Positions 25,075-33,121 are shown, counted from the first letter of the stretch. The stretch: DNA of 42,062 nt from Ruminococcus sp. (GCA_017463375.1 JAFTPG010000039.1:1-42062); one strand, 5' to 3'. Notes: generated from the sequence alone by a model not told the origin. Translations and numbers: made by a program.

Positions 25075-26070
25075 ATGACTAATAATAAACGTAAGCTTAT
25101 TGCTTTATCAATCATAACTGCCCTTACTCTTTCTGCTTTTGCAGGATGCAATGACAGTGATAAGGAGAAGAAATCAAATAGTTCTTCCGATGCAACAACT
25201 ATTGCTGATGAGGATATGATCAAACAGCCGATTCAGTTCTACTACCCGACTGATTCTTTGGAGGAAAATGCAACCGAGAGTCCTCTGGTTGCTGATGACC
25301 CTACTGAGCCTGCTGGCAACAGCTCTTCAAATAATGAAGATTCTTCAACTGGCGGTGATTCGGCAGAGCCTGTAACAGAGTACATCGAGGTAACTGAAGC
25401 TGACGGTCAGCCTGCTACACAGTATGTTGAAGTGACTGAAGCAGGAGGTCAGGTCGTTACAGAGGCTGACGGTCAGACTGTAACTCAGTCCGTACCCGTT
25501 ACAACAGTTGTAACAGTTGAGAATTCAGGCGGAAACTCTGATGAAACTTCAAACAACAGCTCAGACAATAACTCCGGCGACAGTTCGGCTGACAATTCCG
25601 GCGAATATACTCCTTACATGGACGGAAGCTGGGCTATGTGGCTCGATATCTCCGAGGATAAGGACTTTATCTTCCAGGATGAGTTTATCGAGGTTACTTT
25701 CAAGATAAAGGAGTCTGCTCCCGACGGTGTATATGATGTAAATATCACAAATCCTGACTTTGCTAACCTTGTTGAAGGCGGTACAACTCTCGTTCCCGAT
25801 ACTGTAATCAACGGAAAGGTTTATGTTTCTGAGGAGCTCGTTCCGCAGCGTGAAATCACTGATGCAGACGGATTCACAGTTTACGGTGAACACGTTGCTG
25901 CAAAGCAGGGCGATGAAGTTACATTCACTTTCAATATGAAGAATAATCCGGGTATGGTTGCTATGATGTTCGAGTTTGAATATGACAGAAATGCAATGGA
26001 TATTGTAAACTGTCAGGCTGTAGGCGATTTCGGTGAGATTTCAAATCCTGAATTTGCTGAAACAGAATAA
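25075..26070 (+). CDS. Lipoprotein with cohesin-like sequence at its C terminus
   Basis: A 331-residue exported protein. The ATG at 25075 is chosen over a GTG at 25048 because AAAGGA precedes it and the signal peptide begins there. The lipobox is LSAFAGC (Cys25). Residues 30-180 are a Ser/Asp/Thr-rich spacer with a near-repeat (EYIEVTEADGQPATQ, then QYVEVTEAGGQ). Residues about 185-331 are folded. Segments such as AAKQGDEVTFTFNMKNNPGM with MMFEFEYDRNAMDIVNC resemble the first strands of a cohesin module. The preceding part (EVTFKIKESAPDGVYDVNI and onward) resembles the last strands. In this order the module looks circularly permuted or is two partial copies. It could instead be a different immunoglobulin-like surface domain. 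Confidence 0.6.
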   Translation: MTNNKRKLIALSIITALTLSAFAGCNDSDKEKKSNSSSDATTIADEDMIKQPIQFYYPTDSLEENATESPLVADDPTEPAGNSSSNNEDSSTGGDSAEPVTEYIEVTEADGQPATQYVEVTEAGGQVVTEADGQTVTQSVPVTTVVTVENSGGNSDETSNNSSDNNSGDSSADNSGEYTPYMDGSWAMWLDISEDKDFIFQDEFIEVTFKIKESAPDGVYDVNITNPDFANLVEGGTTLVPDTVINGKVYVSEELVPQREITDADGFTVYGEHVAAKQGDEVTFTFNMKNNPGMVAMMFEFEYDRNAMDIVNCQAVGDFGEISNPEFAETE

Positions 26071-26084
26071 TTCTATAACTTACA

Positions 26085-26120
26085 AAGCGGCGGAGCAGCT
26101 ATCTTCGCCGCTTCAATTTT
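26085..26120 (+). terminator. Terminator of the lipoprotein gene
   Basis: AAGCGGCG (26085-26092) pairs with CGCCGCTT (26105-26112), followed by CAATTTTT. Confidence 0.75.
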
Positions 26121-26141
26121 TAAAACGGCGAAATCGAACTC

Positions 26142-26170
26142 TTGACAATTCGTCACTAAAATGGTATAAT
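26142..26170 (+). promoter_or_regulatory. rnpB promoter
   Basis: TTGACA (26142-26147), 17 bases, TATAAT (26165-26170), placing the start at about 26177, the 5' end of the RNA. Confidence 0.85.
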
Positions 26171-26176
26171 TTTAGT

Positions 26177-26520
26177 GAGCAGACTATGCGGTAGCGGAAA
26201 CGTTTTAGTTTACGAGGAAAGTCCGAGCATCATAGAGCAGGATAGCTGTTAACGGCAGCCGAGGGCGACCTTAGGGCAAGTGCAACAGAGATATACTGCC
26301 TTTATTTTAAAGGTGATGGTGGAAAGGCGAGGTAAGAGCTCACCAGAGTGCGGGAGACCGTACTGCTATGTAAACCCTATCCGATGCAACGCCTATTGGT
26401 GCTGTATATTTTAACGTCTGCTCGGCGGATATACAGCAATGGCGGCTTGAGCATGCCGGCGACGGTATGCCTAGATAAATTACCGCACACGACAGAACTC
26501 GGCTTATCGGTCTGGTCATT
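26177..26520 (+). ncRNA. rnpB: RNase P RNA, class A
   Basis: The catalytic RNA that trims tRNA 5' leaders. The conserved core GAGGAAAGTCCGAGC is at about 26213 and the matching ACAGAACTCGGCTTAT at about 26492. GAGCAGAC at the 5' end pairs with GTCTGGTC (26510-26517) as helix P1 with one mismatch, and TGCGGTA pairs with TACCGCA inside it. The pattern around GGGCAAGTGCAACAGA indicates the ancestral class A form usual in Clostridia, not the Bacillus class B form. Confidence 0.95.
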
Positions 26521-26530
26521 TTGCGGAATG

Positions 26531-26556
26531 AAGGGAGTTTAGGCTCCCTTTTTCTG
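26531..26556 (+). terminator. rnpB terminator
   Basis: AAGGGAG, short loop, CTCCCTT and five T residues, just after the RNA. Confidence 0.8.
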
Positions 26557-26618
26557 TATCTGAATGAACTGCGGTGATTTTATGCCGAACAAAAGTATTT
26601 TTTAATTTCTGCTCTTAC

Positions 26619-26647
26619 TTGAAAATTCCACTGATATGTGATATAAT
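26619..26647 (+). promoter_or_regulatory. Promoter of the maf operon
   Basis: TTGAAA (26619-26624), 17 bases, TATAAT (26642-26647). Confidence 0.7.
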
Positions 26648-26679
26648 TACTGCAATGAATATTGTAAAGGAATGATTCA

Positions 26680-27258
26680 ATGAAAATTATTCTGGCTTCC
26701 TCTTCGCCAAGACGCAGAGAGCTGATGAAATATATAACAGCTGATTTTGACGCTGTATCTATAGATTGTGACGAAACGTTGCCCTGTGGTATTGATCCGC
26801 TTGAAGCTTCGGAGTATCTTGCAAATATGAAGGCTCTTGCGGCTAACAAACTCTATCCGGACGATATCGTTATAGGCTGTGATACAACTGTTATTTGTGA
26901 GAATGATATTCTCGGCAAGCCGAAAAATAAGGAGCAGTGTATCGGATGTATGCAGTATCTGTCGGACAGGACTCATCAGGTAGTTACAGGCTGCTCTATA
27001 ATGCATAGGGACAAGGTAGAATCCTTTTCCGAAATTACAAATGTAACCTTCCGTAAACTCTCGGATGAGGAAATAGAGCAGTACGCCTCGACTGATGAGC
27101 CATATGACAAGGCGGGCGGCTACGGTATACAGGGAAAAGGCTCAGATTTAATTTACAATATCGACGGCGATTTTTTCAATGTTGTCGGACTGCCCGTAAC
27201 CCGTCTCTATCAGGAACTGAAAAAATTTATAAGAAATATGGAGGATATTCAATCATGA
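26680..27258 (+). CDS. maf: Maf family nucleotide pyrophosphatase
   Basis: A 192-residue Maf protein, full length. These enzymes hydrolyse non-canonical or canonical nucleoside triphosphates (dTTP/UTP in the YhdE type) and affect septum formation. Visible motifs are the N-terminal ILASSSPRRRELM phosphate-binding loop, VIGCDTTVICENDILGKPKN with the catalytic Asp, SDRTHQVVTGC, and DKAGGYGIQGKG with the conserved Lys and GYGIQ. AAGGA lies upstream. The stop overlaps the next start as ATGA, so it is coupled to the DUF1015 gene. Confidence 0.93.
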   Translation: MKIILASSSPRRRELMKYITADFDAVSIDCDETLPCGIDPLEASEYLANMKALAANKLYPDDIVIGCDTTVICENDILGKPKNKEQCIGCMQYLSDRTHQVVTGCSIMHRDKVESFSEITNVTFRKLSDEEIEQYASTDEPYDKAGGYGIQGKGSDLIYNIDGDFFNVVGLPVTRLYQELKKFIRNMEDIQS

Positions 27259-28523
27259 AAGAAACAGCTTTTCACCCGGCGGATATTCTTATCCCAAAAA
27301 AGACAGCAAACATGAACAAATGGTCGGTAGTTGCCTGCGACCAGTATACCAGCGAGCCTGAATACTGGGAAAGCGTTTACGCACAGGTCGGTTCAGCGCC
27401 GTCAACGCTCAGCCTCATTCTTCCGGAAATATATCTTGAAGATGAAAATGTAAGTGAGCGCATTGAAAATATTCATGAGGCTATGAACTCTTACCTTGCT
27501 GACGATACTTTTGATGAATATAAGGACGTTATGGTCTACGTCGAGAGAACTCAGAGCAACGGCATTCTTCGTCAGGGAATTATTGGTAAAATTGATCTTG
27601 AGAAATACGACTTTTCTAAGGGAAGCTCCTCGGAGGTTCGTGCTACTGAGGCTACTGTTATTGAACGTATACCTCCTCGTATCAAGGTGAGACAGGGTGC
27701 TCCGCTTGAGCTTCCGCACATTATGATACTTATTGACGACCCTGACAATACCGTCATCGAGCCTGTTGCTGCTCATACTGCCGAGCTTGAAAAGCTCTAC
27801 GATACTGAGCTTATGCAGGGCGGCGGAAGCATCAAGGGCTATCTTGTCAAGGAGGAGCTTCAGGAGAACATTAATAAGGCTCTCTGCGCTCTCGCTGACC
27901 CCGACAGCTTCAACCAGAAATACAATTTAGATAACTCCCCTGTTCTCCTTTTCGCTATGGGCGACGGAAATCATTCTCTCGCCACTGCCAAGGAGTTCTA
28001 CGAGCAGCTTAAAAAGGCTGATCCTGATAAGGATATGTCGGAGCATCCTGCACGCTATGCTCTTGCCGAGATTGTAAACCTCCACAGTGCTGCTCTTGAA
28101 TTCGAGGCTATTCACCGTCTTGTTTACGATGTTGACTGCGATAAGCTCATTGCCGACATGAACAATGCGCTGGAGCTTTCTGAAAACGACGGAGAGCAGA
28201 CTTTTGTCTATGTATGCGGCGGCTGTGAAAAGAAAGTTTCCGTTGGAAAGACCTCATCAAATCTCACAGTAGGCTCGCTCCAGAACTTCCTCGACTCATG
28301 GATCAAGGAAAACGGCGGAAAAATCGACTACATTCATGGTACAGATACCGTTAAATCTCTTGCCGAAAAGCACGGCGGAATTGCGTTTATTCTTCCCGAT
28401 ATGAATAAATCTCAGCTCTTCCCTACTGTTATAAAGGATGGTGCTCTCCCGAGAAAGACCTTCTCTATGGGACACGCTGCTGATAAGAGATATTACATCG
28501 AGGCAAGAAAAATTACCGAATAA
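27255..28523 (+). CDS. DUF1015 family protein
   Basis: A 422-residue cytosolic protein of the DUF1015 family. Family features are an N-terminal HPADILIPKK and VVACDQYTSEPEYW, the central IIGKIDLEKYDFSKGS, ERIPPRIKVRQGAP and, near residue 235, FAMGDGNHSLATAKEF. The last corresponds to the DGHHR-type motif of the family and resembles the active-site loop of ParB/sulfiredoxin-like kinases. A phosphotransfer role is possible but unproven. It is translationally coupled to maf and ends at a bidirectional terminator. Confidence 0.85.
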   Translation: MKETAFHPADILIPKKTANMNKWSVVACDQYTSEPEYWESVYAQVGSAPSTLSLILPEIYLEDENVSERIENIHEAMNSYLADDTFDEYKDVMVYVERTQSNGILRQGIIGKIDLEKYDFSKGSSSEVRATEATVIERIPPRIKVRQGAPLELPHIMILIDDPDNTVIEPVAAHTAELEKLYDTELMQGGGSIKGYLVKEELQENINKALCALADPDSFNQKYNLDNSPVLLFAMGDGNHSLATAKEFYEQLKKADPDKDMSEHPARYALAEIVNLHSAALEFEAIHRLVYDVDCDKLIADMNNALELSENDGEQTFVYVCGGCEKKVSVGKTSSNLTVGSLQNFLDSWIKENGGKIDYIHGTDTVKSLAEKHGGIAFILPDMNKSQLFPTVIKDGALPRKTFSMGHAADKRYYIEARKITE

Positions 28524-28538
28524 GCAATGCAAAACAAA

Positions 28539-28572
28539 ACGGACGTACAACTCAGGCTGTACGTCCGTAATT
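28539..28572. terminator. Bidirectional terminator between DUF1015 and thiD
   Basis: Perfect stem ACGGACGTACA / TGTACGTCCGT (28539-28568) with A-rich and T-rich flanks for both convergent operons. Confidence 0.85.
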
Positions 28573-29364
28573 TTATTTATCCAGCAAATAGAAATGTTTC
28601 AGAGGCCCATTGCCCTTTCCGAGGTCGAAATCAGCAGCCAGAGCACCGCTGAGATATTCTTTTGCCTTGCCGACGCTTTCCAGCATTGTCATTCCCTTTG
28701 CGAGATTTGACGCAATAGCCGACGAAAGAGTACATCCCGTACCGTGAGTATTCTGAGTTTCAATTCGTTCGGACTCGAAAAACGTCAGCTTGCCGTCCTT
28801 TTCGCAGAGAATGTCAACTGCCTTGCCGTCGAGATGACCTCCCTTGACCAGAACAGCTGTATTAAGCTCCGACGAAAGCTTTACGGCAGCCAGCTTCATA
28901 TCATCAGTGCTGTTTATCTCCATACCGCTAAGTGCCTCGGCTTCAGGTATATTCGGAGTTACCAGAGCCGCCAGAGGCAGAAGCTCATTAATGAGAGTTT
29001 CCGCAGCTTCCTCTTCAATGAGACGGTATCCGCTTGTGGAAATCATCACAGGGTCGGCAACAATATTCTTCGGAGCATATTCTCTGAGCTTTTCAGCAAT
29101 GATATGGATAATTTCTGCATTTGAAACCATTCCGATTTTCACAGCATCGGGAAAAATATCCGTAAAAACTGCATCAAACTGCTGAGCTACAAACTCGGGT
29201 ATTACGTCGAAAATACCGCTCACTCCTGTTGTATTCTGAGCTGTGAGAGCTGTTATTACGCTCATAGCGTAACAGCCGTGCATGGTGATTGTTTTGATAT
29301 CTGCCTGAATGCCTGCGCCTCCGCTGCAATCGGAGCCTGCTATCGTCAGAACCTTTCCGGTCAT
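28573..29364 (-). CDS. thiD: Hydroxymethylpyrimidine (phosphate) kinase
   Basis: A 263-residue ribokinase-fold enzyme that phosphorylates HMP and HMP-phosphate to HMP-diphosphate, the pyrimidine substrate for ThiE. Motifs are TIAGSDCSGGAGIQADIKT at the N terminus (HMP pocket), ADPVMISTSG, VTPNIPEAEALSG, LVKGGHLDG and the anion hole with the catalytic Cys, THGTGCTLSSAIA. It is the last gene of the thi operon and begins one base after the thiE stop. Confidence 0.95.
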   Translation of the reverse strand: MTGKVLTIAGSDCSGGAGIQADIKTITMHGCYAMSVITALTAQNTTGVSGIFDVIPEFVAQQFDAVFTDIFPDAVKIGMVSNAEIIHIIAEKLREYAPKNIVADPVMISTSGYRLIEEEAAETLINELLPLAALVTPNIPEAEALSGMEINSTDDMKLAAVKLSSELNTAVLVKGGHLDGKAVDILCEKDGKLTFFESERIETQNTHGTGCTLSSAIASNLAKGMTMLESVGKAKEYLSGALAADFDLGKGNGPLKHFYLLDK

Positions 29365-29365
29365 T

Positions 29366-30004
29366 TTATTTTACCATCCTTTCCGAGAGCCTGAGAAGCT
29401 CTGCTGAAGCAGCCTCGGGGTCGGGCTGAGCGAATATTGCGGAAATAACCGCTGCTCCGTCAACTCCCGTACCGCTTAGCTGCCAAATATTATCCTTTGT
29501 GATTCCGCCTATTGCGACAACCGGTATTGAAACTGCGGAGCAGATAGCTTTAAGCGTACTGCTGTCCACAGCGTCTGCGTCATTCTTTGTGGAGGTTGAA
29601 AAGACTGCACCTGTACCTATATAGTCAGCTCCGTTTTTTTCTGCTTCCAGTGCGGCTTCAACGGTTCCAGCCGAAACTCCGATAATCATATCGTTTCCGA
29701 CCAGACGGCGGAGATTTCCTGCATTCATATCGCTCTGACCGACATGGATTCCGTCCGCACCGCACTTTACCGCAACATCAACGTTGTCGTTAATGATAAA
29801 CGGCACATCGTATCTGCGGCATATCTCTTTGATTTCGAGAGCTTCTGCAAGAAACTCGTCGTCGCTCAGCTCCTTTTCACGAAGCTGAACGCAGGTTACA
29901 CCGCCTCTGAGCGCCTTTTCGACCTGAGCTGCAAGAGTCTCTCCGTCGAGCCATCTTCGGTCGGTTACCGCATAAAGCAGCATATGTTCCTTATTTAATT
30001 TCAT
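29366..30004 (-). CDS. thiE: Thiamine phosphate synthase
   Basis: A 212-residue TIM-barrel enzyme that joins HMP-diphosphate and thiazole phosphate to give thiamine phosphate. Motifs are LLYAVTDRRW, VTCVQLREKELSD (diphosphate binding), PFIINDNVDVAVKCGADGIH, HVGQSDM, IIGVSAGT, YIGTGAVFSTSTKND and VVAIGGIT. The frame is open 60 codons further upstream, but that part lies inside thiM; the ATG at 30004 has GGAG 8 bases away and starts at the domain. It overlaps the end of thiM by 14 bases. Confidence 0.95.
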   Translation of the reverse strand: MKLNKEHMLLYAVTDRRWLDGETLAAQVEKALRGGVTCVQLREKELSDDEFLAEALEIKEICRRYDVPFIINDNVDVAVKCGADGIHVGQSDMNAGNLRRLVGNDMIIGVSAGTVEAALEAEKNGADYIGTGAVFSTSTKNDADAVDSSTLKAICSAVSIPVVAIGGITKDNIWQLSGTGVDGAAVISAIFAQPDPEAASAELLRLSERMVK

Positions 30005-30812
30005 ATTTTGCTCCTTTTTCAAGCTTTTCGGGTGTGAGATTATAAATCTCGTCGATGATGTAGTTTCTGTATGAGGAGTTTCCGTCACGCTCGGACAAGC
30101 GTTCAAAAGCAAGCTCGCCGCAAAGTCCCATTGCACATACAGCTGCCGCTGCTGCTTCGAGCATGTTATCCTGATTTGCCGCAATATATGCAGCCGTCAT
30201 TGCTGAGAGCATACAGCCTGTACCTGTGATTCTGCTCATCATGGGATTTCCGTTGCGGATAATATATGCTTTTTCGCTGTCGGCTATGATATCGACTGCT
30301 CCCGTGATTGCTATGACTGCTCCTGTGCGGGAGGAAAGCTTTTTAGCGAGATTTACGGTGCTTTCGAGAGAATTCTCGTTTACTGCGTCAGATTCATCTG
30401 CGTCTACTCCCGAGGTCTTGGCGGAAGCTCCTGCAAGCGTTTTTATCTCGGAAATATTGCCTCTGATAACGCTGAATCTGATTTCATCGAGCAGAGCGCA
30501 TGCAGTATTGGTTCTGAGTGATGAAGCTCCTGCGCCGACGGGGTCGAGCAGTACGGGATGTCCAAGCTCGTTTGCCTTTTTGCCTGCGGCTTTCATTGAA
30601 GGAATCGTATTGCTGTTGAGAGTTCCGATATTGATGTTGAGTCCGCTGCAAATAGAGGTAATCTCGCATACCTCACCGATATCATCGGACATTATCGGAG
30701 AAGCTCCGCACGCAAGCACAATATTCGCACAGTCGTTTACCGTAACATAATTCGTAATGTTGTGGATAAGCGGATGATTATTCTTTACATTTTCAAGCAT
30801 TTTACCGAGCAT
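29991..30812 (-). CDS. thiM: Hydroxyethylthiazole kinase
   Basis: A 273-residue salvage kinase that phosphorylates the thiazole alcohol (THZ/HET) for ThiE. Motifs are PLIHNITNYVTVNDCANIVL, GASPIMSDD, NINIGTLNSN, VLLDPVGAGAS, VIRGNISEI, AVIAITGAVD and the anion-hole RITGTGCMLSAMTAAY with the catalytic Cys. ATG 30812 is chosen (GGAGG 9 bases upstream). The start overlaps the end of thiW. Together with ThiW it indicates use of external thiazole. Confidence 0.95.
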   Translation of the reverse strand: MLGKMLENVKNNHPLIHNITNYVTVNDCANIVLACGASPIMSDDIGEVCEITSICSGLNINIGTLNSNTIPSMKAAGKKANELGHPVLLDPVGAGASSLRTNTACALLDEIRFSVIRGNISEIKTLAGASAKTSGVDADESDAVNENSLESTVNLAKKLSSRTGAVIAITGAVDIIADSEKAYIIRNGNPMMSRITGTGCMLSAMTAAYIAANQDNMLEAAAAAVCAMGLCGELAFERLSERDGNSSYRNYIIDEIYNLTPEKLEKGAKYEIK

Positions 30813-31341
30813 TTGCAGTTTCCTCCTTTGATTTGGCAATTGAGTTTCCGATAATAAGTCTTTCCAATCCTGCTTTTTTCAGTGCAGGAACAATTATTGC
30901 GGCAATTATGGTTCCTCCGCAGCTGCTGATGAAGAACGGCAGAACATACATGAATAGAGCCGCTTCCTGAGACATGATCATTGTAGCAATCGGGAAGCAG
31001 AGCATTCCGCCGATTACGGCAGTACCGAAAAGCTCTCCGATATACGCAAACGGGAGCTTTTTCAGCTTTCTGTACAGAAGTCCGCACAGGAAAGCTCCGC
31101 ACATACTTCCCGGAAATGCGAGAAGCGAGCCTGTTCCCATAAGATTGCGGATAAGACTTGCGACAAATGCTGCTCCTACTGAATACCATGGTCCGAGGAA
31201 TACTCCTGACGCAATGTTCACAAAATGCTGAACGGGAAAGCATTTAGACGCTCCGACCGGTATTGACAGCGGTGAGCAGACTACTGCCAATGCGGCGAAA
31301 AGTGCCGCCATTGTGAGTTTTCTCAATTGTGTGTTTTTCAT
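30802..31341 (-). CDS. thiW: ThiW, thiazole-specific S component of an ECF transporter
   Basis: A 179-residue membrane protein with about six helices. Family features are the ALFAALAVVCSPLSIPVGAS start with the AAxxA-like face that docks the ECF module, PVQHFVNIASGVFLGPWYSV, and LLAFPGSMCGAFLCGLLY. ThiW is predicted in Firmicutes to bring in the thiazole precursor and is regularly next to thiM. The energising EcfA/EcfA'/EcfT module is not in the window. AGGAG 7 bases before the ATG supports the start. Confidence 0.9.
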   Translation of the reverse strand: MKNTQLRKLTMAALFAALAVVCSPLSIPVGASKCFPVQHFVNIASGVFLGPWYSVGAAFVASLIRNLMGTGSLLAFPGSMCGAFLCGLLYRKLKKLPFAYIGELFGTAVIGGMLCFPIATMIMSQEAALFMYVLPFFISSCGGTIIAAIIVPALKKAGLERLIIGNSIAKSKEETANAR

Positions 31342-31383
31342 ACTGATTCTCCTGACATTATTTATTCTCTATTTAATCTGCCG

Positions 31384-31486
31384 GCGGACAGCTTATGTCA
31401 GAATGTATCTTGTCCGCAAACAGTTATCCTGTAAGCGGTCGATACTCAATTGCATCCTCTCACTCCGAAACACGGATTCCCTCGCT
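31384..31486 (-). promoter_or_regulatory. Diverged TPP-riboswitch-like leader of thiW
   Basis: Read on the minus strand. AGGGAATCCG, then a TCCG/CGGA hairpin, lead into TGAGAGGAT (complement of 31454-31462), the pyrimidine-sensing motif of TPP aptamers. After a spacer comes ATCGACCGC. ACAG-GATAA-CTGT (31420-31432) follows at the place of P5, enclosed by CCGC/GCGG (31435-31438 with 31414-31417) at the place of P4, then GGACAAGATA. Compared with the thiC aptamer in this window, the UGAGAGGA, UCGACC, GAUAA and UGCG blocks match. The AUAAUGCC and GUAGGAAG bases that hold the pyrophosphate do not. GCGGACA (31411-31417) can also pair with TGTCCGC (31384-31390), which excludes the P4-like helix, as an expression switch would. 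It is either a variant with changed ligand preference or a decayed copy. Confidence 0.45.
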
Positions 31487-31488
31487 TG

Positions 31489-31579
31489 TTAAGGCAACAC
31501 CGCACAAACCCCGCCTGACGGCTTTGTATGCAATCTGACTGCGCATCTTTCGCACAATCTTTGTGCGGTATTGCCTTAA
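31489..31579. repeat. 91-base inverted-repeat element between thiC and thiW
   Basis: TTAAGGCAACACCGCACAAA (31489-31508) and its complement with one mismatch (31560-31579) frame an interior with further partial pairing (TTGTGCG and CGCACAA near 31549-31567; GCGCAT). There is no coding capacity. It looks like a REP/MITE-type unit. The TTAAGGCAAC end is shared with the left arm of the 7885-8198 element (near 7899). Confidence 0.6.
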
Positions 31580-31597
31580 AGCAGACTATTCTGCTCC

Positions 31598-31617
31598 GTC
31601 ACGGCGCTCCCCGTGAC
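31598..31617 (-). other. Hairpin after thiC, without a T run
   Basis: GTCACGG / CCGTGAC just past the thiC stop. The lack of a T run means it is more likely an mRNA 3' stabiliser or processing site than a full terminator, so thiW may be read from the thiC promoter. Confidence 0.45.
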
Positions 31618-31631
31618 TTGTTTTGGTATTA

Positions 31632-32945
31632 TTATTTCTCTGTGCAGAATTCCACTTTTTTGCCCTCGAGAATCATATTGGTTGTTCTCACAGCGCACAT
31701 TTTTCCGCACATTGAACATGTATGCCTGTCAGCAGGCGGAGTACTCTCAAAGTAGCGGCGAGCCTTTTCAGGATCAATTGCACACCGGAACATTTCCTCC
31801 CAGTCAACTCTATGGCGAGCGTCTGACATTTTATTGTCAATATCTCTCGCTCCCGGGATACCCTTTGCGATATCTGCCGCATGAGCCGCAATTCTGCTTG
31901 CAATGATTCCCTCCTTGACATCCTCAAGATCGGGAAGTCTGAGGTGTTCGGCAGGAGTAACATAGCAGAGGAAATCCGCACCGTTTGCTGCTGCGATAGC
32001 TCCTCCGATTGCCGATGTGATGTGATCATAGCCCGGAGCAATGTCAGTAACAAGGGGGCCGAGAACGTAAAACGGCGCATTATGGCAGATTCTCTTCTGA
32101 AGCTTCATGTTTGCTTCAATTTCATTCATTGCCATATGTCCGGGGCCCTCTACCATTACCTGAACGTCCTTCTCCCAGGCACGCTTTGTAAGATTTCCAA
32201 GCTCGATAAGCTCGCTTATCTGTCCAGCGTCTGTACTGTCGTCAATACAGCCGGGACGAAGTGCGTCTCCGAGACTGATTGTTACATCAAATTCCCTGAG
32301 GATCTCAAGAACCTCGTCGTAATGCTCGTAAAACGGATTTTCATTGCCCGTCATTTCCATCCATGCAAACAGCAGAGAGCCTCCTCTGGAAACGATATTC
32401 ATGCGTCTGCCCTCGCGTTTGAAGGCCTCGACAGCACGTTTATTGATTCCGGCATGAATCGTCATAAAATCCACGCCCTCTTCCGCATGAGCACGGACTA
32501 CCTTCAGAAAATCCTCCGCTGTAATCTCAAGCAGATCTTTTTCAAGATATCCGATCGCATCATACATGGGGACAGTTCCTATCATTGCAGGAGATTTTGC
32601 TATAAGCTCCCGACGGAAAGTATTGGTCTTTCCGTAATTGCTGAGATCCATGATTGCCTCTGCTCCAAACCTGATCGCCATGTCAACCTTTTTCATTTCG
32701 GTATCATAGCTGCGGCAGTCGCCTGAAATTCCGAGATTCACGTTAATCTTGGTTCTGAGCCCCTGACCGATTCCCTCTGCGGAGAGAGATTTATGATTCT
32801 TATTTGCAGGAATCGCCACAGAACCGTCCGCAACTCTTGACATCAGAACATCAGTGCTGATATTTTCCTTTTCTGCAACCGTTTTCATTTCAGGAGTCAG
32901 TATTCCTTTTCTGGCTGCTTCCATTTGTGTTGAATAATTTCTCAT
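31632..32945 (-). CDS. thiC: Phosphomethylpyrimidine synthase ThiC
   Basis: A 437-residue radical-SAM enzyme that converts aminoimidazole ribotide to HMP-phosphate. It is the short form without the long N-terminal extension, as usual in anaerobes. Visible features are [66 protein letters not shown] and the C-terminal 4Fe-4S motif [11 protein letters not shown] (CxxCxxxxC). AAAGGA lies 8 bases before the ATG. It is preceded by a TPP riboswitch with a terminator and is the first gene of the thi operon. Confidence 0.97.
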   Translation of the reverse strand: MRNYSTQMEAARKGILTPEMKTVAEKENISTDVLMSRVADGSVAIPANKNHKSLSAEGIGQGLRTKINVNLGISGDCRSYDTEMKKVDMAIRFGAEAIMDLSNYGKTNTFRRELIAKSPAMIGTVPMYDAIGYLEKDLLEITAEDFLKVVRAHAEEGVDFMTIHAGINKRAVEAFKREGRRMNIVSRGGSLLFAWMEMTGNENPFYEHYDEVLEILREFDVTISLGDALRPGCIDDSTDAGQISELIELGNLTKRAWEKDVQVMVEGPGHMAMNEIEANMKLQKRICHNAPFYVLGPLVTDIAPGYDHITSAIGGAIAAANGADFLCYVTPAEHLRLPDLEDVKEGIIASRIAAHAADIAKGIPGARDIDNKMSDARHRVDWEEMFRCAIDPEKARRYFESTPPADRHTCSMCGKMCAVRTTNMILEGKKVEFCTEK

Positions 32946-32959
32946 ATTGTAAATCCTTT

Positions 32960-32995
32960 CAAAAAATAAAGCGAAGCCCCACGCTGAAGCTTCGC
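32960..32995 (-). terminator. Riboswitch-controlled terminator before thiC
   Basis: Minus strand: GCGAAGC / GCTTCGC closes a hairpin (complement of 32971-32995), followed by TTTATTTTTT. The 5' arm CGAAGCTT is complementary to AAGCTTCG inside the aptamer (near 33067-33074), which gives a possible antiterminator pairing when TPP is absent. Confidence 0.75.
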
Positions 32996-33025
32996 CGATT
33001 TACAAATTAATAAACATAACTCGAA

Positions 33026-33112
33026 CTACTTCCTACGCAGGCATTATCCCGACAGGTTAAAAGGGTCGAAGCTTTCATCTTCCTCTCAGCTCGTTTACGA
33101 GCTCCCCCGTAT
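33026..33112 (-). promoter_or_regulatory. TPP riboswitch aptamer (THI element)
   Basis: Minus strand, canonical in all key parts: GGGGGAGCTCG, TAAA loop, CGAGCTGAGAGGA (P3 and the pyrimidine sensor), TTCGACCCTTT, AACCTGTCGGGATAATGCC (P4/P5, pyrophosphate sensor) and GCGTAGGAAGT. It binds thiamine diphosphate and represses the thi operon through the terminator downstream. Confidence 0.96.
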
Positions 33113-33121
33113 TCTTGTATT

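Noticed and set aside
26371-26540. Small open frame inside the RNase P RNA region
   Set aside because: It overlaps the conserved catalytic RNA and is a chance frame.
30005-30184. 60-codon N-terminal extension of thiE
   Set aside because: It is inside the thiM coding region; the domain and a good ribosome site start at 30004.
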